A program made the translations under genes and the position numbers. The notes beneath the pieces are model-generated. The model did no database searches and was not told the DNA's origin. It saw only the letters and a list, made by a program, of their open reading frames with translations. This document shows positions 1-8,469 of a stretch of DNA of 22,238 nt, one piece after another. Source of the DNA: Planctomycetota bacterium (GTDB lineage Bacteria > Planctomycetota > Planctomycetia > Planctomycetales > Planctomycetaceae); contig QWOR01000184.1 of NCBI GenBank assembly GCA_003669575.1, positions 1-22,238 of the forward strand, read 5' to 3'. The first letter of the stretch is position 1; the number at the start of each line of letters is the position of its first letter.

Positions 1-2439
1 CCCGAGGATGAATACGACTGGTACCGCAGTCGCTTCTCATCCTGTGCGTACGACAACTTTGCCCGAGCTGTCGCGAACATCCAGGGGTTCAACTCGGAAG
101 GGATGCACGCCTGCATCAATGACGGGCTACAGGTCTGTCGGCGCACGGGCAAACTCGAATGCCTGAAGTGCTTTCGAGAGTACGCAGCGGAGGTCTACGA
201 GGCCGCCGACGACCTGGAGATGGCGTTGCACAATGCGCGGCTGGGAATTGCCCACCTGGACCCGGGGCCTCATGACCGGCGCTGGGTGGGAGTCAAGGAA
301 GAGGCTCGTCTATTGCTGCTTCAGGGGCAAATCGAAGAGGCACTGGCGGGGCTGCAGCGTGGCTGGTCCATGCGAGAGACTTACCACGATCCCCACGCAG
401 CCACGATCGAAGGCGGCATGCTGATGAAGGTGCTGCTGACCCTGAACGGTCGCGAATCCGAGCTGTCACAGTGGGTCACTCCCGAGCTTTCGTCCAAGTT
501 CAGTCCACCTCCTCGTGGGGAGTACGCATGGTACGACCTGCGGGCCGATATGTTTGAATCCTTCTTTGCCGCCTGCGCCGGGGACTACCCCAAAGCAATC
601 CAGCTGCTTGAGCAGTGGGATCCCCAGCTGCGTCGACAGAAGTGCCGCGATGAGTGGTTTCATGTCCGAGTCCAGCTCATCGCCACGCTGCGTTATGCGG
701 GTCAGACTGAGCGCATCCCGGGATTGGCCAAGCAGCTGGAAGCGAGTGCCACCGAGGCCCGCGACTACCTGACACTGCGGCGTCTCAAGCGCGTGATGGA
801 TCCCGCGACTGCTACAACCCCGCTGGCACTGGTGGGCGATGTCACCGTCGGTCCATTCGCAGCTGCCCGCAAGGAACCCCCATCACCTCTGCCGACGGAA
901 GAGAACGTCCCGTCAGCAATAACCGACGCCCCTGCCAGTATCACACTCCCCCTGGCAGTTGAACCGGAGCGCCCCCCCTCGGCTCTGGCCCCCACGATTG
1001 AGGCGTTCATCAAGGAACTTCAGGGGGCGACTTCCGAGCCCGACATCTCTGCTGTCCGGGCCAAGGTCATCGCCATTCCTCCGGAGTCGGTGACCGACGA
1101 TCGTGACGCCAGCAAGCTGTTACAACTGATCAAATACTCGCTGACACGTACATCCGACTCGGCAGCTGTCTGGGCCTGGGCGGAAGCTGTGGGCGAGCAG
1201 TTTGGACGCATGGCCAACATCATCTGCCACCGGGCAGTGCTGGGGGCGATTCTGACGCAGTTCCCCGGCGATCATCCGGCGGTGTCGGCCGATCGCGTGA
1301 CGGAACTCTTTCGAACTTCGATGGATCTCGATCCTAACTCCGCATTTTCCCATGCACAGGCCGGGACGTTCCATCTGCAGCAAGGGAGCCTGAGCGAGGC
1401 CGAACGCTGCCTGTCGCGAGCCTGTCGCCTGGACCGTGCTGCCAGTGCTCCGGCACTGCAACTCGCCGAAGTCTACAGCCAGACTGACCGCCGCCGGGAC
1501 GGGTTGGCCATTCTCGATATGTGTTTGCGTGAGGGGACACAGGATCCCGATGTCGCGTGGGAGGCGGCTCTCTATGCGTACGGACTGGAACAGTATGAAC
1601 CCGTGCTGACGTACCTGGATCGGTTCGATCAGTGGAAACCGAACACGCCGTGGAGCGGGCACTATCGAGCGGCTGCACTCCTTGAACTGGAGCGATACGG
1701 CGAGGCACTCGCAGCTGCGGAGGCGGACAGTCTCGTAAATCCCGAGGCGGCCTACGCGGCACTCGTCCAGAAGGTCTCAGCCTGTGCGGGTTTGGTGCGG
1801 GACACGGAGTGCCGCGCTGGACTGCAGGAAATCCTGGCGACACCTCTCTCGAAGGTCACCTCACTCAGCGTGCAGGGACTCGCCCGGCTCCACCGCCGGT
1901 TGTGGATGGCGCTGCATGTGTGGGCTTCCACTGACCCGCTCGTCGAGTCCTATGAGACCTTCCTCATCGGTACTGGTCTTGCTCCGAATGAAATGTTCAC
2001 CGCCATTCGCGAGGCGACCGGACAGGTGCCCATTGAAAACGGGATTACCTTCTATCGCATCCTGATGCGTCAGACGATGGATGACACCTGGAAGGACTCC
2101 GTCTATTGCATGTCCAACGAAGTGGAGTGGACTGAGTATGAAGTGGTCTGGGGAGTCCTGGCAGTGAGCGAGGAGCAGGCCCGCCGCCTGGTCGTCGATA
2201 TGCAGGGCCGAGCCATGGACCGCACTGCTGAGGTGCTTGGTGTCGACGAAGGTGGGGATGGCTACACCGACATCCCGGGCATCGTGTGGCAGGGGCTGCG
2301 AGATCGCAGCCTCGACGATGACGACAGTGAGTCGGAAGACGCCGACGATGATGGTGACGAAGAGGACGACTTCGATCGCGATGACGACGACGACAACGAT
2401 TTCGGCCTGGAGGAAGAGGGTGACCACGAGGAGCCGTAG
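1..2439 (+). CDS. TPR-repeat protein with acidic C-terminal tail (5' partial)
   Basis: The reading frame is open from the first base: 34 sense codons precede the first in-frame ATG at 103, so the gene starts upstream and 812 residues are visible. The middle and C-terminal half hold helix-pair repeats of TPR type; the clearest is around nt 1321-1530, with the pattern DPNSAFSHAQAGTFHLQQG followed by SEAERCLSRACRLD. Residues about 290-320 form a Pro/Ala-rich linker. The last 41 residues are extremely acidic (28 Asp or Glu by my count) and probably disordered. TPR proteins are scaffolds for protein-protein contacts; no catalytic motif is visible, so the partner and role are unknown. It converges on the response regulator gene with only 24 bases between the stop codons. 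Confidence 0.85.
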   Translation, partial: PEDEYDWYRSRFSSCAYDNFARAVANIQGFNSEGMHACINDGLQVCRRTGKLECLKCFREYAAEVYEAADDLEMALHNARLGIAHLDPGPHDRRWVGVKEEARLLLLQGQIEEALAGLQRGWSMRETYHDPHAATIEGGMLMKVLLTLNGRESELSQWVTPELSSKFSPPPRGEYAWYDLRADMFESFFAACAGDYPKAIQLLEQWDPQLRRQKCRDEWFHVRVQLIATLRYAGQTERIPGLAKQLEASATEARDYLTLRRLKRVMDPATATTPLALVGDVTVGPFAAARKEPPSPLPTEENVPSAITDAPASITLPLAVEPERPPSALAPTIEAFIKELQGATSEPDISAVRAKVIAIPPESVTDDRDASKLLQLIKYSLTRTSDSAAVWAWAEAVGEQFGRMANIICHRAVLGAILTQFPGDHPAVSADRVTELFRTSMDLDPNSAFSHAQAGTFHLQQGSLSEAERCLSRACRLDRAASAPALQLAEVYSQTDRRRDGLAILDMCLREGTQDPDVAWEAALYAYGLEQYEPVLTYLDRFDQWKPNTPWSGHYRAAALLELERYGEALAAAEADSLVNPEAAYAALVQKVSACAGLVRDTECRAGLQEILATPLSKVTSLSVQGLARLHRRLWMALHVWASTDPLVESYETFLIGTGLAPNEMFTAIREATGQVPIENGITFYRILMRQTMDDTWKDSVYCMSNEVEWTEYEVVWGVLAVSEEQARRLVVDMQGRAMDRTAEVLGVDEGGDGYTDIPGIVWQGLRDRSLDDDDSESEDADDDGDEEDDFDRDDDDDNDFGLEEEGDHEEP

Positions 2440-2463
2440 TCGCCTGACACTCTGGCGAGCGGC

Positions 2464-3132
2464 TTACGGTACCGTCAGGCCTTCGCGAATCGCATAACGA
2501 GCGAGTTCCACACGGTCGTGAATGCCCAGCTTCTGCATGATGCGGTATTTGTGGCTTTCGATCGCTCGTTCGGAAAGCACCATCGACTTTGCGACTTCCT
2601 TTACGCTCTCTCCGCGAGCCAGATGCCGCAGCACTTCCAGCTGTCGGTTGGTCAGCGTCAGCAGGTAGCTGTTGGAACGGACCAGATATCGCCGCTGCGT
2701 CGGGTTGTAGTCCATGCGTTCGAGGACCTGCGGTGAGAAACACGGTTCGCCCCGGGAAGCTGCTCGCAGGGACTGAACAATCTGCGGCGGGCGTTCGGTC
2801 TTCAGCAGATACCCACTCGCGTGGACTCGCAGCGTCTGGTCAAGAAACACGTCCGTCACGTAATCGGTGAAAAAGACCAGATTCGTGGCGGTTAACCGCG
2901 ACAGCACCTCTTCGGCCATCGTGAAAGCCCCACGGCCCGGTAACTCGACATCGCACAGCACAAGTGCCGGCTTCAGTTCGATAATTTTGCGAAACCCGTC
3001 ATCGCTGTCGGTCGAGTACCCCAGCACTTCAAAGTCATGCTCACGGTTCAGGAGAGCGACCAGCGCCTCGCACAAAAGCGGGCAATCATCCACGATATAA
3101 ACCGTCACACGACGCGGCGAAGTGGCAATCAT
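2464..3132 (-). CDS. NarL/FixJ-family response regulator (REC + LuxR HTH)
   Basis: The 222-residue product is a complete two-domain response regulator. An N-terminal receiver domain (about residues 9-125) keeps the acidic pair D15-D16, the expected phospho-acceptor D61 (in LCDVELPG), the switch T89 and the conserved K111. A C-terminal LuxR-type helix-turn-helix (about 155-215) contains the typical LTNRQLEVLRHLARGES and the SERAIESHKYRIMQKLG recognition helix. It should bind DNA as a phosphorylation-dependent transcription regulator in the cytoplasm. The ATG at 3132 has a GGAAG-type ribosome-binding site upstream. No histidine kinase lies beside it, so it is an orphan here. The divergent neighbour is an FHA-GAF-PP2C protein, which suggests but does not prove a shared signalling role. 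Target genes are unknown. Confidence 0.93.
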   Translation of the reverse strand: MIATSPRRVTVYIVDDCPLLCEALVALLNREHDFEVLGYSTDSDDGFRKIIELKPALVLCDVELPGRGAFTMAEEVLSRLTATNLVFFTDYVTDVFLDQTLRVHASGYLLKTERPPQIVQSLRAASRGEPCFSPQVLERMDYNPTQRRYLVRSNSYLLTLTNRQLEVLRHLARGESVKEVAKSMVLSERAIESHKYRIMQKLGIHDRVELARYAIREGLTVP

Positions 3133-3529
3133 GTATTGTCTTCCACTCAGTTTAAGTGTCAGTTAAAGGCGTGAAAGTACCCTAAACCATCGTCTGAATC
3201 CCCTCAAGCGAAGCTGTTGAAAAGCCCCCGCAGCTGTGAGGTTCCCCCTGGTTGTATTCACCATCCCCCAACGCAGAGTGAAAGTCCCCGAGATCGAAAT
3301 CTCAGGGTTTTGTGCCAATTGGCGTTTCCCCCAAATTCACACACCCAACCAGAAGTGAAGTGAAAACACTCACGCATGAAAACTCACACTGCTTTGATCA
3401 GAGTCACTGATTCGGTGCCATGGAACCGGCACGAATCTGCATCGCCGTTTGACCATATTCATCTGTGCGGGATACACTCAGTCCTGCGTCTTCAACTTTC
3501 CCACACCCGGTATCAGGAAATTCCAGTCT
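3133..3529. other. Divergent intergenic region
   Basis: About 400 bases separate the response regulator and the FHA-GAF-PP2C gene. It holds a TTTAA-N7-TTAAA inverted repeat (3151-3167) just upstream of the regulator, a short hairpin at 3286-3307 (CCC/GGG and GAGAT/ATCTC arms with one mismatch, loop CGAA, then TTTT), two GTGAAAGT direct repeats (3171 and 3278), and a possible promoter at 3449-3478. I see no convincing coding sequence in it. Confidence 0.5.
3449..3478 (+). promoter_or_regulatory. Putative sigma-70-like promoter of the FHA-GAF-PP2C gene
   Basis: TTGACC (3449-3454) matches the -35 consensus at five of six positions and TACACT (3473-3478) matches the -10 at four of six, with an 18-base spacer. 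Transcription would start near 3485, about 45 bases before the preferred GTG start at 3530. If this is right, the TTG at 3449 is a -35 box and not a start codon. Planctomycete promoters are poorly defined, so this is only a candidate. Confidence 0.35.
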
Positions 3530-5272
3530 GTGGCGGTTTTGCATGTCATCCGTGGTCAGTCCAGCTTGCCTTCGATCCCGATCATCCGGGAGTGTACGGT
3601 TTTAGGTCGCCATCCCGATTGTGAACTGGTTCTCGATAACATCGCGATCAGCCGTCAGCATGCCCAGATCCTCGAAAGCCACGGCTCGTATTTCCTGGAA
3701 GACCTCCGCAGCCGGAACGGAACCTTCCTCAACGAAGTCCAGATTGAGGGACGAAGTGAGCTGAAGGACGGAGACCTGATTCGGATCTGTGATGCAACGA
3801 TAAAGTTCGATTTGAACTCTTCGGCATCGCACATCGAGTTGCCACCTGTCGATCCAACACGCAAAGCGGGCTTGGATGGTCCAACGGGGGTCGAAATCGA
3901 CTCGGTGGATGAAAGTCGAATTTTCATCCTGCCCGACTCATTCTCGGAACCCGATTTTGAATCGTCTTCCACCATTCGTCGCCGTGCAGAATTCCCCCGT
4001 CCGAATGACTCTCGCATCATCGCACAGCCTGAGGTGAAGCTGCGCGGGATCCTGGAGATCGCTCGCGCGCTGGGTGGACAACTGGAAGTCGACGCGGTTC
4101 TCCCCAAGCTGTTGTCGACACTGTTCAACATCTTTCCGGTGGCGGACCAGGGTTTCGTCCTGCTGAAAGACGCCGATTCCGACAAGCTGAAGGTGAAAGC
4201 CACGCAGGCTCGCGGGGGCGTGAAGGCCGATGCCGTCGCGGTCAGTATGACCGTGGTGCGTTACGTGATGAAGACCGGTGAATCGGTCCTCAGTGAAAAC
4301 ATCATGGACGACACCCGATTCAAGAGCAGCACCAGCTTGGGACGGATGGGCGTTCGCTCAATGATGTGCGTGCCACTCCTCGACGAGAACGAAGAGTCGC
4401 TCGGCATCATTCAGATCGTCAGTCGCAGTGAGAATCACAGTTTCGACGAAAATGATCTCGATCTGCTGGAAAGTCTGGCGATGCAGGCCTCTCTGGCCAT
4501 CCAGAATGCCCGCCTGCACGAAGAGGCCCTCGAACGCCGGGCGTTCGAACGTGATCTGGAATTCGCAACGCAGGTCCAGCTGGGATTTCTCCCGAAGACC
4601 CGCCCCAAGGTTCCGGGCTATGTCTTCGGGGACTATTACGAAGCGGCCCTGCGCGTGGGGGGCGACTACTTTGACTACATCCCCCTGCCCGATGGACGAC
4701 TGGCAATCACGATCGCTGACGTGGCGGGAAAAGGGATGCCCGCAGCCCTGCTGATGGCCCGACTTTATTCGTCGACCCGGCTCCAGCTGTTGACCTCGAA
4801 CTCGCCGGCCCAGGCGATCAGTCGCCTGAACGCCGAGATCGCATCGAGTGGACTCGGCCATCGGTTCATTACATTCCTGTGCATGGTCCTCAATCCCAAG
4901 ACACACGAACTGAGCGTGGTCAACGCGGGGCATCTTCCACCCGTCTTGCGTTCCAGAGATGGAAAGATCAGCTCCTTTGGCCGGGAACAGGCTAGCCTCC
5001 CGCTGGGGATCGTCCCCGATCTCGCTTACCAGGAAGCTGCGATTCAGGTGACCGCTGGCGATACAATCATCGCCTTTACCGACGGGGCCACCGAGGCCAT
5101 GAATGCTGACAAGAAGATCTTCGGCCGATCACGCCTGGAGTCAATCGTTGCAGCAGAGAATGGGGATGTCGACGAAACCCTTCAAAAGATCACAACCGAA
5201 GTGGGTGAGTTTATCGCCGACGACGCGACGCGTGACGATCTGTGCCTGATCGGGATTCGCCGGAGTGAGTGA
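3530..5272 (+). CDS. FHA-GAF-SpoIIE/PP2C-type protein phosphatase
   Basis: From the GTG at 3530 the product is 580 residues. An FHA domain (about residues 20-95) binds phosphothreonine peptides and keeps G26-R27, S41, H44, N63-G64 and N68. A GAF domain follows (about 174-332), a likely small-ligand sensor. The C-terminal SpoIIE/RsbU-type PP2C phosphatase (about 345-578) keeps the metal-binding acidic residues D379 (VGGDYFDY), D397 (IADVAGKG), D518 (FTDGATE) and D569-D570. Such proteins dephosphorylate Ser/Thr phosphoproteins, often in partner-switching control of sigma factors. I chose 3530 because an AGGA motif (3515-3518) precedes it and the FHA strand begins at once. The frame extends back to a TTG at 3449, but those 27 residues look non-coding. 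The 3' end overlaps the helicase start by 8 bases. Targets are unknown. Confidence 0.92.
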   Translation: MAVLHVIRGQSSLPSIPIIRECTVLGRHPDCELVLDNIAISRQHAQILESHGSYFLEDLRSRNGTFLNEVQIEGRSELKDGDLIRICDATIKFDLNSSASHIELPPVDPTRKAGLDGPTGVEIDSVDESRIFILPDSFSEPDFESSSTIRRRAEFPRPNDSRIIAQPEVKLRGILEIARALGGQLEVDAVLPKLLSTLFNIFPVADQGFVLLKDADSDKLKVKATQARGGVKADAVAVSMTVVRYVMKTGESVLSENIMDDTRFKSSTSLGRMGVRSMMCVPLLDENEESLGIIQIVSRSENHSFDENDLDLLESLAMQASLAIQNARLHEEALERRAFERDLEFATQVQLGFLPKTRPKVPGYVFGDYYEAALRVGGDYFDYIPLPDGRLAITIADVAGKGMPAALLMARLYSSTRLQLLTSNSPAQAISRLNAEIASSGLGHRFITFLCMVLNPKTHELSVVNAGHLPPVLRSRDGKISSFGREQASLPLGIVPDLAYQEAAIQVTAGDTIIAFTDGATEAMNADKKIFGRSRLESIVAAENGDVDETLQKITTEVGEFIADDATRDDLCLIGIRRSE

Positions 5273-7250
5273 AGCTCCTGAGAAGCTACTCCCTGAAGAT
5301 GTCCTCGGCGATGGAGGACTGATCGCCAATCGCATGGTAGGCTACGAAAGCCGCGAGCAGCAGCTGGCGATGGCTCACGCGGTCGCCCGGGCCATCGAGA
5401 CGCAGCAGCATCTGGTCGTCGAAGCGGGAACCGGGGTCGGTAAAAGCTTTGCCTACCTGGTCCCCGCGATCCTCGCCGCGACACAGACCCGCAAACCCAA
5501 CGGCGACCGCCGCAAGATCGTCATCAGTACTCACACCATTGCGCTTCAGGAACAGCTGATCGGCAAGGACATCCCGTTCCTCAATGCGATCATGCCCGTC
5601 GAGTTCTCGGCGGTGCTCGTCAAGGGGCGGTCGAACTACATCAGCCTCCGTCGAATGCACGGAGCCATGGAGCGGGCGGGCACACTGTTCGACAGCGAGC
5701 CCCTGGCCCAGCTCAGGCAGATCCGCAAATGGTCGGACGAGACCGGCGATGGCAGCCTGGCTGACCTCAGCTTTCGCCCACTCACCGAAGTCTGGGAAGA
5801 GGTCCAGAGCGAACATGGCAATTGCATGGGGAAACGCTGCTCGACCTATAACGACTGTCTGTACTATCGAGCCCGCAGAAGGGTTTGGAACGCCGACATT
5901 CTGGTCGTGAACCACGCGATGTTCTTCGCAGATCTGGCCTTGCGACGAGAAGGGGCGAGCGTTCTGCCCGACTATGATGTCGCAATCTTTGACGAAGCCC
6001 ACACGGTCGAGGAGGTCGCCGGAGCGCACCTCGGCATTTCCATCTCCAACGCCCAGCTGCTCTACAACTTCAACAAGCTCTACAACGATCGCACGCAAAA
6101 GGGCATTCTGCTGCATCACCAGCTCAAGGACGCACAACAGCTGGTCATGCGGCTGCGGTATCTGACGGGGGACTTCTTCGACTCGGTTCAGCAGTGGCGG
6201 GATGAGCACGCCCGCTCGAATGGACGTGTCCGCAATCCACTTCCCGTTGAGGACACAATCTCGCCTGAGCTGAACGAGCTGTCGCGGATCATTCGCAACT
6301 ATGCCGAGAAGCTCACTTCGGAAGAGCAGCAGGTGGAGCTGCGGGCATCAGCGGATCGGCTGCTCGGTCTGGCTCTCACCCTTCGAGCGTGGCTGAAACA
6401 GGAAGTCGAAGACGCCGTCTACTGGATCGAATCGACGGGGCGAGACCGTGGCCTGAAGCTCATGAGTTCGCCGATCGATGTCGGGCCGGTACTCCGAGAT
6501 CAGCTGTTTGCGGAGGTGCCGAGTGTCATCCTGACCAGCGCGACGCTCTCGGTCGGCCAGCAGGACTTTGGATTCCTGCGAACGAGGCTGGGGCTGACGC
6601 AGGCCTCGGAGTTGAAGCTCGGGAGTCCATTCAATTATCGCGAACAGGTCCGACTGGTTCTGGCTGACCAGATGCCTGACCCGTCAACCGAAGCTGCGAA
6701 ATACGATGAAGCCCTGATCCCGCGGATTCAGAAACACGTTCTGGAAACCCAGGGGCGGGCGTTCGTATTGTTCACAAGCTATCGCTCTCTCAAGCAGTGT
6801 GCCGATCGACTGACACGCTGGTTCGTGCAGCAGAATATGACATTGCTCTGTCAGGGAGACGGAGCGAACCGCACCCAGCTGCTCGATCGATTCAAGAAGG
6901 AAGAGCGTGCGGTGCTCTTCGGAACAGAAAGTTTCTGGCAGGGTGTCGACGTTCCGGGCGATGCCCTGCAGAACGTCATTATCACCAAGCTGCCGTTCAG
7001 TGTCCCCGATCACCCGTTGCTGGAAGCCCGCGTCGAACGCATCCGCGAAAACGGCGGTAACCCGTTCATGGACTACCAGGTCCCCGAGGCTGCGATCAAG
7101 CTGCGGCAAGGTTTTGGTCGCCTGATCCGCACCGCCCAGGACCACGGCCAGGTGGTGATCCTCGATCCCCGCATCCGCACCAAGCGTTACGGCAAACTCT
7201 TCCTCGACAGCCTGCCCACCTGCCGCGTGGTGGTCGACCGGGGGAATTGA
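5265..7250 (+). CDS. dinG: DinG/XPD-family ATP-dependent DNA helicase
   Basis: The 661-residue product is a superfamily 2 helicase of the DinG/XPD type, which unwinds DNA 5' to 3' with ATP. The Q-like motif (GYESREQQLAMA) precedes Walker A (AGTGVGKS, residues 54-61); the Walker B DEAH box is D243-H246 and motif VI is QGFGRLIR (615-622). The iron-sulfur segment has C187, C192 and C198 with the x4 and x5 spacing of DinG, but the expected first cysteine (in the GRSNY motif) is S127. There is no exonuclease domain. The GTG start overlaps the phosphatase stop by 8 bases, so the two are probably co-translated. DinG proteins resolve R-loops, forks and G-quadruplexes; that role here is inferred from the family. 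Length is slightly below E. coli DinG. Confidence 0.92.
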   Translation: MSEAPEKLLPEDVLGDGGLIANRMVGYESREQQLAMAHAVARAIETQQHLVVEAGTGVGKSFAYLVPAILAATQTRKPNGDRRKIVISTHTIALQEQLIGKDIPFLNAIMPVEFSAVLVKGRSNYISLRRMHGAMERAGTLFDSEPLAQLRQIRKWSDETGDGSLADLSFRPLTEVWEEVQSEHGNCMGKRCSTYNDCLYYRARRRVWNADILVVNHAMFFADLALRREGASVLPDYDVAIFDEAHTVEEVAGAHLGISISNAQLLYNFNKLYNDRTQKGILLHHQLKDAQQLVMRLRYLTGDFFDSVQQWRDEHARSNGRVRNPLPVEDTISPELNELSRIIRNYAEKLTSEEQQVELRASADRLLGLALTLRAWLKQEVEDAVYWIESTGRDRGLKLMSSPIDVGPVLRDQLFAEVPSVILTSATLSVGQQDFGFLRTRLGLTQASELKLGSPFNYREQVRLVLADQMPDPSTEAAKYDEALIPRIQKHVLETQGRAFVLFTSYRSLKQCADRLTRWFVQQNMTLLCQGDGANRTQLLDRFKKEERAVLFGTESFWQGVDVPGDALQNVIITKLPFSVPDHPLLEARVERIRENGGNPFMDYQVPEAAIKLRQGFGRLIRTAQDHGQVVILDPRIRTKRYGKLFLDSLPTCRVVVDRGN

Positions 7251-7338
7251 GGGTGACAACCCGCTGGATAATGTGCCCCGCCGTGCGTTGAAAGTTGAGT
7301 ATCATCAGCCGTTGAACTTGAAACGCCTGAAGGCTGAA

Positions 7339-8418
7339 TCACGGATCAAACGTCTTCACGTTCCGGTAGGTATATTTGCCCTGGTTTTGAGAGGCGAGCT
7401 TCATCAGAAAGTTGGGAGCAGCCAGAGCCCCCTCTCCGGACGGCGGCGGAGATGTACCGAACTCGATGCAGTGAATATGAGTACCTCGGCGATTGACTCT
7501 CGCAATCTGTTTGAGTTCGGCAGAGTTCAATGCCTTACTCGCCCCATCTGTGAGAAGAAAAATCACGTCGGGTTCAAACTTCAATGCCAACTCAAGTGCG
7601 GGCAGGTGTTCCGTCCCTCCATCGGGTGAGATCGCCCCGACGAGTTCACTGATCTCCAGACGCTGGGCGTCCGTTCCAAAGAACATCCGGAATCGCCCAT
7701 TGCGAGGCGTCCAGCTGAGCGGCTGGTCGTTGTAGAGAATCACCTGGAACTGCTGAACCTCCGTCAGTCGGCTAAGGCTCGTCATCAGTTCGGCTTTCGC
7801 AGCCCGGAATGCGCCGTGATCCTGCATGCTGGCAGAGCGATCGATGACGTAGACGAATGTTTTCCCGGCGTCATTCACCCCGAAGAGTGATGTCTGGCCG
7901 ACGCCCTTCCCCTGGCCACCGCCTCCGCCTCGCGAACCAGGAGTACCGCTGCCCGTGGTCGTACTCTTGTTCGTGGAGTGAGCCGGAGTTCCACCGATGC
8001 CGCTGAGTGGCGGTGGCCCCGTTCCCAGAACAGGTGGACCTGTGCCGACCTGTGGAAGGCTTAATGGAACCGGGGGGGACTCGGAGATCGTCGGTGGGGC
8101 AACATCGGGAGTCGTCGGGGCCTGCTGCGGCTGGCTGGAGGCCACTTCCGCGAGACCCGGTTCACCTGGCCCGGCTGAGGGGGCACTGTTTGCATCCTCA
8201 CGGGCTCGCAGGCCGATCTCTCGAAATCCGGTACCGTCCTCGCCGCTGTAATCTCCGCGACAGCTGGGAAGCTGAGTCACCGAAAACAAGGTCACCAGCA
8301 TCAGACTGTGAAACACTAGCGAGAGCACCCATCCCGGGACCACACCCCGCACGACCGTTCCCCGCAACCAGTCGCGGACGGGGGCCTGAAGAGCTGTGCG
8401 TGGGGAAGGAGTCGCCAT
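7339..8418 (-). CDS. Membrane-anchored von Willebrand factor A domain protein
   Basis: The 359-residue product has a short basic N-terminus, one hydrophobic segment (about residues 27-48), a long Pro/Gly/Ser/Thr-rich linker (about 55-175, including a GGGGG run) and a C-terminal VWA domain (about 185-355). The metal-ion-dependent adhesion site is intact in part: D193-x-S195-x-S197 in VIDRSASM and D291 in LLTDG. The layout suggests a protein anchored in a membrane with the VWA domain outside the cytoplasm, binding a protein ligand through a divalent cation. No partner gene (MoxR ATPase, BatA/B) is adjacent, and the gene is alone between convergent dinG and the divergent dehydrogenase gene. I see no strong ribosome-binding site before the ATG. 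The specific role is unknown. Confidence 0.9.
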   Translation of the reverse strand: MATPSPRTALQAPVRDWLRGTVVRGVVPGWVLSLVFHSLMLVTLFSVTQLPSCRGDYSGEDGTGFREIGLRAREDANSAPSAGPGEPGLAEVASSQPQQAPTTPDVAPPTISESPPVPLSLPQVGTGPPVLGTGPPPLSGIGGTPAHSTNKSTTTGSGTPGSRGGGGGQGKGVGQTSLFGVNDAGKTFVYVIDRSASMQDHGAFRAAKAELMTSLSRLTEVQQFQVILYNDQPLSWTPRNGRFRMFFGTDAQRLEISELVGAISPDGGTEHLPALELALKFEPDVIFLLTDGASKALNSAELKQIARVNRRGTHIHCIEFGTSPPPSGEGALAAPNFLMKLASQNQGKYTYRNVKTFDP

Positions 8419-8469
8419 ATCAGCAGACTACCCGCAGCGAATTTTCGCGGTCAATGGGAGTTGGGGGGA

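Noticed and set aside
1120..1843. Two long minus-strand frames opposite the TPR gene
   Set aside because: They are antisense shadows of a high-G+C coding region, rich in Arg and Pro, without motifs or start signals.
2262..2450. Minus-strand frame encoding a Ser-rich protein
   Set aside because: It is the antisense of the Asp/Glu codons of the acidic tail; the Ser runs follow from that and there is no independent coding signal.
2440..2480. Inverted repeats at the convergent junction (GCCTGAC 2442-2448 / GTCAGGC 2474-2480, and TCGCC/GGCGA inside)
   Set aside because: The arms are short, one lies in the regulator's coding end, and no T-run follows on either strand, so I do not call a terminator.
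3286..3307. Hairpin followed by TTTT between the divergent genes
   Set aside because: There is a mismatch in the stem and no gene ends upstream on the plus strand, so a terminator role makes no sense; kept only as part of the intergenic description.
3376..3624. 82-residue plus-strand frame starting at an ATG
   Set aside because: It overlaps the FHA domain in another frame and has no recognisable domain.
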